Assembly (NCBI GenBank): GCA_965224105.1
Contig: CBDCYH010000001.1
Span: 930,001-994,000 of the forward strand
Length of the DNA: 64,000 bases
Reading direction: 5' to 3'
Origin: CBDCYH01 sp965224105
GTDB lineage: Bacteria > Bacteroidota > Rhodothermia > Rhodothermales > JABDKH01
Shown here: in pieces, positions 27,686 through 36,964 of the stretch
Numbering within the stretch: the stretch's first letter is position 1
Layout of the letters: every line of letters begins with the position of its first letter
Program-made: the position numbers and the translations under genes
The notes under the pieces: generated by a model
The model's input: the letters and a program-made list of their open reading frames with translations, nothing else
Database searches by the model: none
Told to the model about the DNA's origin: nothing

Positions 27686-28681
27686 ATGGCCATCGGACGC
27701 GATCATCATCACGGACACGAACATCATGGGCATCACCATGGGCATCATCACGGCCATGCGCATCGACACGTGCACCCTCGGCAAACAGGCTGGCGGCTTC
27801 TTTTCTCGATCGTCGCAAACCTTGCGATTACACTTGCCGAGATCATCGGTGGCATATTGTCCGGAAGCCTCGCGCTCCTGTCCGACGCTGTTCACAATCT
27901 AAGCGACACCACATCGCTGGTCATCAGCTATGTCGCGCTGAAAATTTCCGGGAGACAACCAGACGAACGGCTAACTTTTGGCTACAAGCGGATCGAGATT
28001 GTCGGTGCGTTTGTGAATCTCGTTACCCTGGTCATCATTTCTTTGTATCTGATTTACGAGGCAATCGAACGCCTCATCAGCCCTCAAGAAATCGATGGCA
28101 AGACCATGCTGATTATTGCCACTGTGGGACTCCTGGGCAATGTTCTAACAGCGTTGTTGTTACACCGAGACTCTCAGACGAGCATCAATATTCGAAGCGC
28201 TTATCTGCACATCATAGGAGATGCTATCTCATCTGTTGCTGTAATCGTTGGTGGGATCCTCATCGTTGCCTATGATTTCTTTCTGATTGACCCCCTTCTA
28301 ACGTTCGCGATAGCTGCGTATCTCCTGTATCATTCTTATCACATGCTACGCGAAACGACGGGTATTCTGATGAACATCTCCCCGACGTCCATGGATCTTC
28401 CGGACGTAGCCAGAAAACTCCGCGAGTCGTCGCCCGAGATTATTGAGATTCATCATATTCATGCATGGCGACTCGATGAGGATGATATTGCGTTCGAGGC
28501 CCATGTAGTTATTGATGAACGGCACCTTCCAAGGATGGAAGAGATAAAGGCTGGCTTAAAGAAGGTGCTGGCCGATGATTTTGGAATCCACCACTCCACA
28601 CTTGAATTCGAGACGATCCCTTGTGAACCGCCCAACGTGGATTGTTTCCAGATAACTTCGCGCAGATCTGAGTCAGCGTGA
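27686..28681 (+). CDS. Cation diffusion facilitator efflux protein (CzcD-like)
   Basis: Proton-driven exporter of Zn2+ or a similar divalent metal from the cytoplasm. The 331-residue protein has a histidine-packed N-terminus (about 15 of the first 30 residues are His), then six hydrophobic segments and a C-terminal cytoplasmic domain (~215-310). The transport-site pattern is present as SDAVHNLSD in the second helix; a second His/Asp pair is expected in helix five around AYLHIIGDAISS. The His-rich leader probably binds metal. The following esterase frame begins within about 50 bases of its stop. Confidence 0.94.
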   Translation: MAIGRDHHHGHEHHGHHHGHHHGHAHRHVHPRQTGWRLLFSIVANLAITLAEIIGGILSGSLALLSDAVHNLSDTTSLVISYVALKISGRQPDERLTFGYKRIEIVGAFVNLVTLVIISLYLIYEAIERLISPQEIDGKTMLIIATVGLLGNVLTALLLHRDSQTSINIRSAYLHIIGDAISSVAVIVGGILIVAYDFFLIDPLLTFAIAAYLLYHSYHMLRETTGILMNISPTSMDLPDVARKLRESSPEIIEIHHIHAWRLDEDDIAFEAHVVIDERHLPRMEEIKAGLKKVLADDFGIHHSTLEFETIPCEPPNVDCFQITSRRSESA

Positions 28682-28729
28682 TTGAAGCATTCGAACCCTT
28701 TTTCCTACTTTAGAGGGATTGGGATCAAC

Positions 28730-29631
28730 TTGCAAGTCGTGCGCGGAAACCTTCAGTTATTGCCTACCCTTCTCGTGGGGATGTTTTTTGCGACACTTCC
28801 CTTCCAGGCTTGCGCGCAACATCTTGCTGGTTCTGTATACGAGGGACTCAAGCTCTATAGTGAAATCCTCGGAGATAGCGTTCGCTACAGTGTTTACCTC
28901 CCGTTTGACTACGCGCAATCGTCCCGTCGGTATCCGACGACCTACCTCCTGCATGGATACACGGATGATGACACCGGGTGGCTACAATTCGGTGAAGCAA
29001 ATTATCTGTCGGATGCTGCGATTGCCAGCGGCGAAATACCTCCCATGATTCTGGCGATGCCCGATGCGGGTGTCTCTTATTACATGAACAACCGGGATGG
29101 TTCTGTCCGGTACGAAGACTTCATCATTCAGGAATTCATTCCACACATAGACGCACGCTACCGTACCAGGGCCAGCGGAGCCTACAGGGCGGTTGCGGGA
29201 TTACCATGGGTGGCCACGGCGCGCTCTTGTTGTCGATGAAACATCCGGACACATTCGCAGCTGCAGCAGCGTTTAGCGCTGCAATTTACACGGATGATCA
29301 GATTATCGCGAAGTCGTGGGAGCGTGTGGAGGCGGTGATGTATGGCGCAGGACTTAGCGGAGAAGACAGATTGCACGATCACTACAAGCGGAATAGTCCG
29401 GTGAATCTCGCGTCCTCGCTGGATGTTGAATCACTCAAGAAGGTGCGGTGGTATATCGATTGTGGCGATGGTGATATTTTCTTCAAGGGAAATGCCACCC
29501 TCCATATCATCTTCAGCGAGAGGAAGATTCCTCATGAGTACCGCGTTCGGGACGGTGTACACAGCTGGTCCTACTGGAGGGACGGGCTCATCCCGGCACT
29601 CTCGTTTATCGGGACGAGCTTCAGGCGGTAA
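28730..29631 (+). pseudogene. Esterase (alpha/beta hydrolase, EstA/EsteraseD-like), frameshifted at the nucleophile serine
   Basis: Two overlapping frames together encode one secreted alpha/beta hydrolase. Frame one (to 29239) contains a signal peptide, then YPTTYLLHGYTDDDTGWL and RAVAGL. Frame two (in phase with the ATG at 29206, to 29631) continues with MGGHGALLLSMKHPD, and has acidic DCGDGD and histidine DGVHSW motifs. The family's nucleophile elbow G-L-S-M-G-G would be restored by one extra base near 29203-29204, so a single base is missing within the serine codon itself. Both halves otherwise stay well conserved, so this is either a very recent inactivation or a sequencing or assembly error. 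No slippery heptamer is visible. The start is uncertain: TTG 28730 has GGGA five bases upstream and gives a neat signal peptide; TTG 28682 and GTG 28739 are alternatives. Confidence 0.85.
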
Positions 29632-29635
29632 GGGC

Positions 29636-31129
29636 ATGGGAAAATATATTCTTGCACTGGATCAGGGCACGACGAGCTCGCGAGCATTGCTGGTTGACCA
29701 CGATCAGCAGATTGTCGGCACGGCCCAACAGGAGTTCCAGCAGTATTTCCCCAAGCCGGGTTGGGTTGAACACGACGCGGCAGAAATTTGGCAAACGCAG
29801 CTAAAATGTTTGCAGGACGTGGTTCAGGGCGCGAATGTGCGCCCGGATGAAATTGCCGCCATTGGTATAACAAACCAACGAGAAACGACAGTAGTCTGGG
29901 ACAGGGAAACGGGCAAGCCAATTTATCCGGCGATCGTCTGGCAGGATCGACGTACTGCCAAAGCTTGCGAGGATTTAAAAGAGGCTGGAGCTGAAGAAGT
30001 TGTAAAATCAAAAACGGGGCTGCTACTGGATCCTTACTTTTCGGGCACAAAGCTTCGGTGGATTCTGGATCATGTAGACGGTGCCAACGAGCGGGCGGGC
30101 AAAGGCGAGCTTTGTTTTGGGACTATTGATTCGTGGCTGGTCTGGAATCTTACCGGCGGACGGGTGCACGTCACCGACATCTCGAATGCGTCGCGGACGC
30201 TGATGTTAAACATCCACAGCGGTGAATGGGACCCGGAGTTGTTACAACTTTTTGGTATCCCGGAGGCCCTGTTGCCGGAGGTGAAATCAAACAGTGAGGT
30301 TTACGGCTATGCGGTTGAGGGTGTGGCGGGGGCGCGTATTCCGGTTGCGGGCATGGCCGGTGACCAGCAGGCGGCGTTGTTTGGTCAGATGTGCATCCAG
30401 GAGGGAATGGCAAAGAACACGTACGGCACCGGTTGTTTCATGCTTAGAAATACCGGCTCATCGGTCGTTCGATCGTCGAACAGGCTGGTGTCGACCGTGG
30501 CGTGGAGCCTCGCCGGGAAGATAACTTATGCGTTAGAGGGTAGTGTTTTCGTCGCAGGCGCGCTTGTTCAATGGCTGCGCGACGGGCTGCAGCTGATTGA
30601 GTCGTCTGCCGAGATAGAAGCCCTTGCGATCAGCGCCAGTACGAGCGACGGTGTGCAGGTTGTGCCGGCGTTTACAGGGTTGGGCGCACCATACTGGAAT
30701 CCTGGTGCGCGTGGGACTATTCAGGGTCTTACACGCGGATCAACACGGGCGCACATCGCTTATGCGTGTTTGGAAGCGATCGCGCTGCAGAACGTTGACG
30801 TCCTCGAGGCGATGAACAGCGACACAGGCGATCCACTCGTGGAACTGAGGGTGGACGGGGGCGCATCCGAAAACAACTTGCTGATGCAAATCCAGGCGGA
30901 CCTTGCAGGCATTACTGTGACCCGGTCGACGGCTTCAGAGGCTACCGCTCTCGGCGCGGCGTCCTTTGCTGGACTAGCCGTTGGTTTCTGGGAATCAGTC
31001 GAAGAATTGCACTCGAAATGGGAAGCCGACCGAGACTTTGAGCCAGGCATGCCCCAAGAGGATGTCAAGAAGCGACTTGCTTCGTGGCGCAAGGCCGTGC
31101 AACGGTCCCTTGACTGGGAGGAGGTCTAG
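29636..31129 (+). CDS. glpK: Glycerol kinase
   Basis: Phosphorylates glycerol to sn-glycerol 3-phosphate with ATP. The ATG at 29636 gives 497 residues, the normal family length, with an AAGGG just upstream overlapping the esterase stop. The longer frame to 29423 lies inside the esterase gene and is rejected. Motifs visible are LDQGTTSSRALL (phosphate 1), GITNQRETTVVWD, and the FGY signature region GTIDSWLVWNLTGG, with KNTYGTGCFML further on. It is followed by glpD after two bases, so glycerol enters central metabolism as dihydroxyacetone phosphate. No glpF facilitator is adjacent. Confidence 0.97.
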   Translation: MGKYILALDQGTTSSRALLVDHDQQIVGTAQQEFQQYFPKPGWVEHDAAEIWQTQLKCLQDVVQGANVRPDEIAAIGITNQRETTVVWDRETGKPIYPAIVWQDRRTAKACEDLKEAGAEEVVKSKTGLLLDPYFSGTKLRWILDHVDGANERAGKGELCFGTIDSWLVWNLTGGRVHVTDISNASRTLMLNIHSGEWDPELLQLFGIPEALLPEVKSNSEVYGYAVEGVAGARIPVAGMAGDQQAALFGQMCIQEGMAKNTYGTGCFMLRNTGSSVVRSSNRLVSTVAWSLAGKITYALEGSVFVAGALVQWLRDGLQLIESSAEIEALAISASTSDGVQVVPAFTGLGAPYWNPGARGTIQGLTRGSTRAHIAYACLEAIALQNVDVLEAMNSDTGDPLVELRVDGGASENNLLMQIQADLAGITVTRSTASEATALGAASFAGLAVGFWESVEELHSKWEADRDFEPGMPQEDVKKRLASWRKAVQRSLDWEEV

Positions 31130-31131
31130 AG

Positions 31132-32694
31132 ATGCCTTTCCGACGAGACTACATGATCGAACGGGCCACCGACGATGGCGTAATTTGGGATATCATCATT
31201 ATTGGCGGAGGAGCCACAGGCCTCGGAACAGCAGTCGACGCAGCCGCTCGCGGATACTCCACCCTCCTGCTCGAACAATCTGATTTTGCAAAGGGCACGT
31301 CGAGCAGAAGCACAAAACTGATTCACGGCGGGGTACGGTATCTGCAACAGGGTAACGTTGCTCTGGTTACAGAAGCCCTCCGGGAAAGAGGCCGCCTGCG
31401 TCGGAACGCTCCGCACCTGGTGCAAGACTTACCATTTGTTGTACCGGTGTACGATTGGTGGGAAGGGCCATTCTACGGAGTTGGACTGAAACTCTACGAC
31501 TTGCTTGCAGGCAAGGAAGGCTTTGGCAAATCAGAGATCTTGTCGGTTGACGAAACGCTCGAGCGAATACCAACAATCGAGGCCGAAGGATTGCGGGGAG
31601 GGGTCGTATACTACGATGGGCAGTTTGATGATGCGCGGTTGGCAATTAACCTTGCCCAGACGGCGGCAAGTCAGGGTGCTGTTGTCGTCAACTACACCCG
31701 TGTTACGGGGTTGACGAAAAACGATGGACTGGTTGACGGTGTGTTGGTGCTCGATGAAGAATCCGGACAAACGTTCGTGGCCAAAGCCAGGATTGTTGTT
31801 AATGCAACGGGAGTGTTTTGCGATTCCATTCGCAGGATGGATGACCCGGATGCGCAGACCATAATGGTTCCGAGCCAGGGAGTCCACATCGTGTTACCGC
31901 GCTCTTTCCTCCCTGGTGACTCTGCGATAATGGTTCCCCACACCGACGACGGTCGGGTGCTGTTTGCAATCCCGTGGCGAGACAGGACAGTTGTGGGCAC
32001 AACCGACACTGCCCTTCCACATCCCACACTTACTCCGCGGGCGAAGACCGAAGAAATTGAGTTCCTGCTCACGCATGCCGCGCGTTACCTGACAAAGGAT
32101 CCGACTCGCGCGGATGTTCTTTCGGTGTTCGCTGGAATACGACCGCTGGTCTCCGGGACGGAGGATGCGGAAGGAACGAAAAACATCTCCAGGGAACACA
32201 GGATATTCTTGTCACGATCGGGCCTGCTGACTATCGCCGGGGGCAAGTGGACCACGTACCGCAAAATGGCGGAAGATGTTGTTGATGAGGCGGCGGAGGT
32301 CGCGGGTCTGCCGGAAGTCAAGTGCCCGACAAAAAGCCTCCCGATTTTCGGATCTGGCAGTGTGGCGAAAAACGGGGCCAGTGATAGCCTGGATTATTAT
32401 GGATCGGACGCGGGCAAGATCATGGAGCTTCGTCAGAAAAATCCGGACATGAATAGACTGCTGCACGAGCGACTTCCCTATCGACTTTCGGAAATCGCCT
32501 GGGCGATTGAGGCCGAGATGGCAAGGACTGTGGAGGATGTTTTGGCACGTCGAACGCGGGCTGTGCTTTTGGATTCCGCTGCAGCCTTGGAATCGGCTGC
32601 GCAGGTCGAAGAGATGCTGGTAACAATAACCGGCCGGGCTGGTGGTGCTGGACTGACTTCTTTCAAATCCGCAATGAAAGAGTACTCCGTTTGA
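31132..32694 (+). CDS. glpD: Aerobic-type glycerol-3-phosphate dehydrogenase
   Basis: FAD-dependent, membrane-associated oxidation of glycerol 3-phosphate to dihydroxyacetone phosphate, passing electrons to quinone. The 520-residue protein has the dinucleotide motif GGGATGLG at residues 25-32, followed by the GTSSRSTKLIHGGVRYL signature typical of GlpD. A GGAGG-rich stretch at the end of glpK precedes the ATG at 31132 and forms a good ribosome-binding site; a second ATG at 31153 is a less likely start. It is probably co-transcribed with glpK, and possibly with the broken esterase. Confidence 0.96.
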   Translation: MPFRRDYMIERATDDGVIWDIIIIGGGATGLGTAVDAAARGYSTLLLEQSDFAKGTSSRSTKLIHGGVRYLQQGNVALVTEALRERGRLRRNAPHLVQDLPFVVPVYDWWEGPFYGVGLKLYDLLAGKEGFGKSEILSVDETLERIPTIEAEGLRGGVVYYDGQFDDARLAINLAQTAASQGAVVVNYTRVTGLTKNDGLVDGVLVLDEESGQTFVAKARIVVNATGVFCDSIRRMDDPDAQTIMVPSQGVHIVLPRSFLPGDSAIMVPHTDDGRVLFAIPWRDRTVVGTTDTALPHPTLTPRAKTEEIEFLLTHAARYLTKDPTRADVLSVFAGIRPLVSGTEDAEGTKNISREHRIFLSRSGLLTIAGGKWTTYRKMAEDVVDEAAEVAGLPEVKCPTKSLPIFGSGSVAKNGASDSLDYYGSDAGKIMELRQKNPDMNRLLHERLPYRLSEIAWAIEAEMARTVEDVLARRTRAVLLDSAAALESAAQVEEMLVTITGRAGGAGLTSFKSAMKEYSV

Positions 32695-32780
32695 GATTTC
32701 CTTTGCGAAGCGTCCGCATTTCGACGAAATTATCGCATCTTATCAGGAGTGTTCTGCTCACCTACTAATCAGCGCAACAG

Positions 32781-33821
32781 ATGGACGGAGGTATTTTGTG
32801 GGGAATCGCCCCCTGGAGGCTGATAGCCGCCGCTGCGATAATCTTTGGTGGCCTGCTCAGTCGCGGCCTTGTGTCGACGATTTTCAAAATCTTCAGCCGG
32901 AAGAGTAGGAGTACATCAATTCACTGGGATGATGAGGTCAGTGCGTTACTTCCGAAGCCACTGGGGTTTGTAATTCAGGTTTTACTGTGGCGAGTCGCGG
33001 CATCAATCCTGCAACTTCCGACAGAGCCTGTCGATACCGCAGCGCTCGTTGAGAAGGGTCTTGACATGGCCGTTATCGTCGGTGCCGTCTGGGTGTTATT
33101 CCGCATTATCGATGTTGCGGCGCGCGTGGCTGATCGATTCGCCGATACAACAGAAACGAAAATTGATGACCAAGCGGTTCCGCTCCTGCGAAAGACGTTT
33201 AAGGTGGTTCTGGCCCTGGTCGCGGGAATATTCATCATCCAAAATTTTGGTTACTCTGTCACAAGCGTAATAGCCGGGCTGGGGATCGGAGGACTCGCGC
33301 TTGCGCTTGCCGCCCAGGATTCCGTTGCAAACTTCTTTGGATCGGTGGTTCTCTTCACGGATGCGCCTTTTCAAATTGGAGACTACGTGGAGGTGGACGG
33401 AATAGACGGGACCGTCGAAGAGGTCGGTTTTCGCACTACGCGGATTAGACAGATCGATTCATCCATCGCGTGTGTTCCCAACAAGACGTTCACGTCCTCG
33501 TTCATTACTAACTATTCCGCCCGCCAGGGAAGAGCGATTGACCTGAACCTTGCCCTGCCTATCGACTCGCCGGCTGACCAAGTCGAGACATTCTTGCGGT
33601 GGGCTCGCGAAATTTTGACAGACAACCCTAATATCGTTTCGGATTCAATAGAGGTGAACCTCGCGTCAATCGAAAAGAACGTTGTCGGAGTTCGGATAAG
33701 AGCCTTCACTGAAGCTAACGGCTGGTCGGAATATCTGGGTACACGCGAGAGTATTATCCTGAAAGTGATGCGGGCCGTCGAAGAGCTCGATCTCTCGCTT
33801 GCCAAGGTGCCGGTCAAATAG
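32781..33821 (+). CDS. Mechanosensitive ion channel, MscS family
   Basis: Tension-gated channel that releases solutes on hypo-osmotic shock. The 346-residue protein has about four hydrophobic segments in the first ~180 residues. The pore-lining helix and beta domain start are clear: VIAGLGIGGLALALAAQDSV, then FGSVVLFTDAPFQIGDYVEVDG. The small beta domain continues with GTVEEVGFRTTRIR and VPNKTF, followed by the C-terminal alpha/beta domain. The gene is bounded downstream by a hairpin terminator shared with the convergent DUF2911 gene. Confidence 0.95.
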   Translation: MDGGILWGIAPWRLIAAAAIIFGGLLSRGLVSTIFKIFSRKSRSTSIHWDDEVSALLPKPLGFVIQVLLWRVAASILQLPTEPVDTAALVEKGLDMAVIVGAVWVLFRIIDVAARVADRFADTTETKIDDQAVPLLRKTFKVVLALVAGIFIIQNFGYSVTSVIAGLGIGGLALALAAQDSVANFFGSVVLFTDAPFQIGDYVEVDGIDGTVEEVGFRTTRIRQIDSSIACVPNKTFTSSFITNYSARQGRAIDLNLALPIDSPADQVETFLRWAREILTDNPNIVSDSIEVNLASIEKNVVGVRIRAFTEANGWSEYLGTRESIILKVMRAVEELDLSLAKVPVK

Positions 33822-33839
33822 AATTTACATCGAGCAATA

Positions 33840-33871
33840 AAAAAGGAGTAGCGGGTGTGCCACTCCTTTTT
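33840..33871. terminator. Bidirectional rho-independent terminator between mscS-like and DUF2911 genes
   Basis: A perfect inverted repeat with 10-base arms (33840-33849 and 33862-33871, AAAAAGGAGT / ACTCCTTTTT) and a 12-base loop. The arms carry T-runs on the outgoing side in both directions. It lies 19 bases after the MscS-type stop and 24 bases before the DUF2911 stop, so it can end transcripts from both convergent genes. Confidence 0.85.
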
Positions 33872-33894
33872 GCTGATAGGTATTTGTGCCCGGC

Positions 33895-34479
33895 TCAGCC
33901 AGCAACGGTGAAAGAGCACATCGCCATCTCCTTATCCCACATGATTGCCAACGTTCCGCCTTCTGACGTGACGTCTACAAACGCAATGGTCATTTGATCG
34001 AACGAGACAGGTGCTTCGCTCACAGGCATTGCCTGGCGGGCAACATCTTTGTCTGGCGTGTAGCCGTAGGCCCCCCAGAGTCCGTCCTCCTCGCTTCGGT
34101 AATTGCTCTTGCCTTTGTGATTGGAAATTATCAGAGTCCATTCTCCTTCGGCCAGGTCGACGAACATAGTGTATTCGCCGGCCGGAACTAGAGAATCGCC
34201 AAACATTAGGTCCACATCTGTTCGAAAAGCCGTGGTTTGATTGGCCCCTGTTCTCCAAACTGGAGCGCCAGCTTTGACGGACTCACCGTACTCCTCGCCT
34301 TCACCAAAAATTCCGTGTCTCTCTCGCAAGATGGGCCGACTGTACTCGACTTCGATCCAGCTATCGCCGATCTGTGTTGCGGCGTTACCAGCCGGGGATT
34401 TCGGCTTATCCTGGGAAAAAGCCGGGGTTGCCAACAGTGCAAAAAGGGCAAGCCCGAGCAAATAGTGTCCAATACGCAT
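33895..34479 (-). CDS. Secreted DUF2911 family protein
   Basis: A 194-residue protein with a clear signal peptide (residues 1-22, ending AFSQ). The rest matches DUF2911, a family frequent in Bacteroidetes and relatives whose function is unknown. Typical elements are the VEYSRPILRERHGIFG opening, KAGAPVWRTGANQTTAF, the beta pair PAGEYTMFVD and EWTLIISNHKG, and a C-terminal WDKEMAMCSFTV strand. It probably resides in the periplasm. The gene stands alone between a shared terminator and a histidine kinase gene. Confidence 0.9.
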   Translation of the reverse strand: MRIGHYLLGLALFALLATPAFSQDKPKSPAGNAATQIGDSWIEVEYSRPILRERHGIFGEGEEYGESVKAGAPVWRTGANQTTAFRTDVDLMFGDSLVPAGEYTMFVDLAEGEWTLIISNHKGKSNYRSEEDGLWGAYGYTPDKDVARQAMPVSEAPVSFDQMTIAFVDVTSEGGTLAIMWDKEMAMCSFTVAG

Positions 34480-34583
34480 TTTCTGGAGGTGTTAGTTTAT
34501 ACCAAATTGGCATTCTGTAATACACATCTCACAACAAAGTTGCGCATCGGATGTGGTTCAAGAGACCTGTTAAATCGGTGCGG

Positions 34584-36041
34584 CTACGCGCTCCCCGATG
34601 GAAGCTGGAAAGAAAAGGTTGTCCCTTCGTCGATGGAGCTTTCGACGCTTAATGTGCTACCATGTAGCTCCACAATTCTCTTCGCTATAGCGAGTCCGAG
34701 GCCGGTTCCGGATCCTGAGTCGCTCCGACTTTTGTCAACTTTGTAAAAGCGTTCGAAAATGTATGGGAGTTCCTCCTCAGTAATCCCCTCACCCGTGTCC
34801 ACAACTTTCACCGACACCCAGTTTTCATCCTGTTTACTTGGGACAATCTGCACTTTGCCACCGCGGGGCGTATGCTTTATCGCATTTTCGACGAGGTTGC
34901 TAATCACCCGATCGACAAGCGCGATATCCGCTCGCACCGTCGAAATTTTATGCGCCGTTTCAATCTCCAACTGTACGCCGTTCTGGCGCGCTGCCTGCTC
35001 ATATTGCAGAACGATATCGTGGATGAGTTCGGCCAGGGAAAACTCCACCATCTCTGGTTCGATCTGCATGGCGTCGAGTTTGGAGAGCTCAAAGAGGTCG
35101 TCAACCAACTTCGACAACTTCTGTGTATTCCGAAGTCCAATCTCCAGATATTTTTTTCGATCCTCTTGCGACAGTGAAGCGTCTTTGATGAGTATCGTCT
35201 CCAGATAACCGCTAATGGAAGCCAGAGGACTCCGGAGGTCGTGGGATACGTTCGCTACCAGATCTCTCCTCATCCGATCCTCTCGTTCGAGCCGTTCGAT
35301 GCTTGCCTCAATCTTGCCGGCCATCTGATTGAATGAATGGCCGAGCGTAGATATTTCGTCTGATCCTTTTACCTCGACGCGATCTCGGAACTCGCCCGCG
35401 TCGTATGTCTGAACGACGTGCTGCATTTGTCTCAGACGCCGTGTTACCAGCTTCGATAGAGCAAAAGCTAGCAGGGCCGAAAACACGAGCAGAACAGCGA
35501 ACCCTTTGAGCAAGGTCGGGAACAGATAGCTTTGCCGGAGTGGTCCTGCGATGGTGTCGTACTTCTCGCCGCCGAGGACAACGTAGACGAAGCATCCTTG
35601 CTCACCCATGATCGTTACGGGTGCCACAGAAAATGGTCTGCCCTTACCCGGCCGGGCCGGATCTGGTCCAAGGAACGGAGGCTGAACGCTCATATCCAGG
35701 AAAGCCTGCAACGGATCTACATCGACCACTCCCTCGATATTTTCCGGGAAGGCCGCCTTGATCATGCCGTTACTTCCCAGGAGATAAGTCTCGATCTTCG
35801 GATTATATCCGCTTATCCGCTCGATCTCCATCTCGATCATACTCCGGTCGATGGATTCGATGAGGTACGGTTGAAATTCATCAGCCAGGACTTTCGCCAG
35901 GTTGCGATTAAGGCGCTGCTCCGTTTCGATACTAAAATCACTGAGTGCTCGCAATCCGAAAAAGGCAACCAGGCCGAGCAGGATGGTCACTAGAACCATA
36001 AAAATGGCTGCAAGTCGAAGATGGAAGCTATTGAGTCGCAA
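34584..36041 (-). CDS. Sensor histidine kinase
   Basis: A 485-residue inner-membrane kinase that pairs with the response regulator immediately upstream (18-base gap). The first transmembrane helix is at about 9-30, a periplasmic sensing region at 31-172, and the second helix at about 173-195. A HAMP linker (~196-250), HisKA domain with phospho-acceptor H267 (NVSHDLRSPLAS), and ATPase domain follow. The N box (SNLVENAIKHTP), G1 (VVDTGEGI), F box (FERFYKVDKSRS) and G2 (GTGLGLAIAKRIVELHG) are intact. The stimulus is not evident; the periplasmic part does not match a sensor domain I recognise. Confidence 0.95.
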   Translation of the reverse strand: MRLNSFHLRLAAIFMVLVTILLGLVAFFGLRALSDFSIETEQRLNRNLAKVLADEFQPYLIESIDRSMIEMEIERISGYNPKIETYLLGSNGMIKAAFPENIEGVVDVDPLQAFLDMSVQPPFLGPDPARPGKGRPFSVAPVTIMGEQGCFVYVVLGGEKYDTIAGPLRQSYLFPTLLKGFAVLLVFSALLAFALSKLVTRRLRQMQHVVQTYDAGEFRDRVEVKGSDEISTLGHSFNQMAGKIEASIERLEREDRMRRDLVANVSHDLRSPLASISGYLETILIKDASLSQEDRKKYLEIGLRNTQKLSKLVDDLFELSKLDAMQIEPEMVEFSLAELIHDIVLQYEQAARQNGVQLEIETAHKISTVRADIALVDRVISNLVENAIKHTPRGGKVQIVPSKQDENWVSVKVVDTGEGITEEELPYIFERFYKVDKSRSDSGSGTGLGLAIAKRIVELHGSTLSVESSIDEGTTFSFQLPSGSA

Positions 36042-36059
36042 GGGATTACTCCTGGCTAG

Positions 36060-36767
36060 CTATTCAGATTCGTTAAACCGGTATCCAACCCCCCAAACGG
36101 TTTGGATGAAGACGGGATTTGCCGGGTCGGTTTCGATCTTACCCCTCAATCGGTTTATGTGGGAGTTAACGGTGTGCGAGTATCCGGAATACTGATATCC
36201 CCATACTTCCCGGAGCAACTCTGTTCGACTAAACGCGCGACCGGGGGATGTCGCAAACAGGACCAGCAGCTCGAATTCTTTGTTGGTCAACTCAATTATG
36301 TTTCCATCCAATGTCACCCGCCGCTTCTCCGTGTCGATGGAGAGGTTTGCGAATTCTAGCCTACGCGACGGTTTGTTGGTCGGGGCCTCGGTGCCAGCGC
36401 GGCGGAGCAAAGCCTTGACACGGGCTACTAGTTCTCGAATACCAAACGGTTTGGTAAGGTAGTCGTCAGCACCGAGTTCCAAGCCGAGAACTTTGTCAAA
36501 CTCCTCTGACTTCGACGTGAGCATCAGGATGGGGACTTGATTGCCCGCCCTCCTGATCCTTTTGCAAATCTCGAACCCACCCAGACCAGGTAGCATCACA
36601 TCGAGGATAACCAGATCGAATGGCTTACTTGAGAACAACTCCAGTCCCCTACTCCCGTTCGCCTCGACATCGATTTCAAATTGCTCGTCGCGCAAGTGCA
36701 AGTCTACAAGTGCTGCGATATCTGGGTCATCCTCAATCAGAAGAATTTTTCTTTCGGCGACTGCCAT
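36060..36767 (-). CDS. OmpR-family response regulator
   Basis: A 235-residue transcription regulator partnered with the histidine kinase downstream. The receiver domain (1-120) has the acidic pair D13/D14, phospho-acceptor D56 in VILDVMLPG, T84 and K106 in LTKPFG. A winged-helix DNA-binding domain of OmpR/PhoB type fills ~135-233, ending in the characteristic TVWGVGYRF. The start at 36767 is preferred over the longer frame to 36812 because it begins right before the first receiver strand and has a good Shine-Dalgarno. Targets are unknown. Confidence 0.96.
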   Translation of the reverse strand: MAVAERKILLIEDDPDIAALVDLHLRDEQFEIDVEANGSRGLELFSSKPFDLVILDVMLPGLGGFEICKRIRRAGNQVPILMLTSKSEEFDKVLGLELGADDYLTKPFGIRELVARVKALLRRAGTEAPTNKPSRRLEFANLSIDTEKRRVTLDGNIIELTNKEFELLVLFATSPGRAFSRTELLREVWGYQYSGYSHTVNSHINRLRGKIETDPANPVFIQTVWGVGYRFNESE

Positions 36768-36771
36768 GAAG

Positions 36772-36776
36772 TCTCC
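36772..36776 (-). promoter_or_regulatory. Ribosome-binding site fixing the response regulator start
   Basis: On the minus strand, GGAGA lies four bases before the ATG at 36767. Clear Shine-Dalgarno sites are uncommon in this window, so its presence is a useful argument for this start over the one at 36812. Confidence 0.6.
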
Positions 36777-36964
36777 GGGATGGTCAAGCTGAATGGAATT
36801 AGCGGTGGTCACTACTGTCGGTCAGGATAGGCGAACCCGTTGCCGCCAGACATGCGTGGCACCCGGATTCAGGTTGTGAGCCTCAATATCCGGGTCATCA
36901 CCTGGATAATCATCACATAACTATCACAAACACTTCCGACGGCGGGTCGGGGATCCGAAGGTAG

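Noticed and set aside
27686..27780. Short-repeat (CRISPR-like) array suggested by recurring CATCATCAC and GGCCAT units
   Set aside because: The repeats are codons of a histidine-rich N-terminus of the cation efflux protein; there are no equal-length spacers.
29201..29210. Programmed ribosomal frameshift in the esterase
   Set aside because: No slippery heptamer or downstream structure is visible, and the shift falls in the catalytic serine codon, which would be a poor place for recoding.
29423..29635. Extended start of glycerol kinase
   Set aside because: It would run through the esterase coding region; the family starts at MGKYILALDQG, with a ribosome-binding site at 29636.
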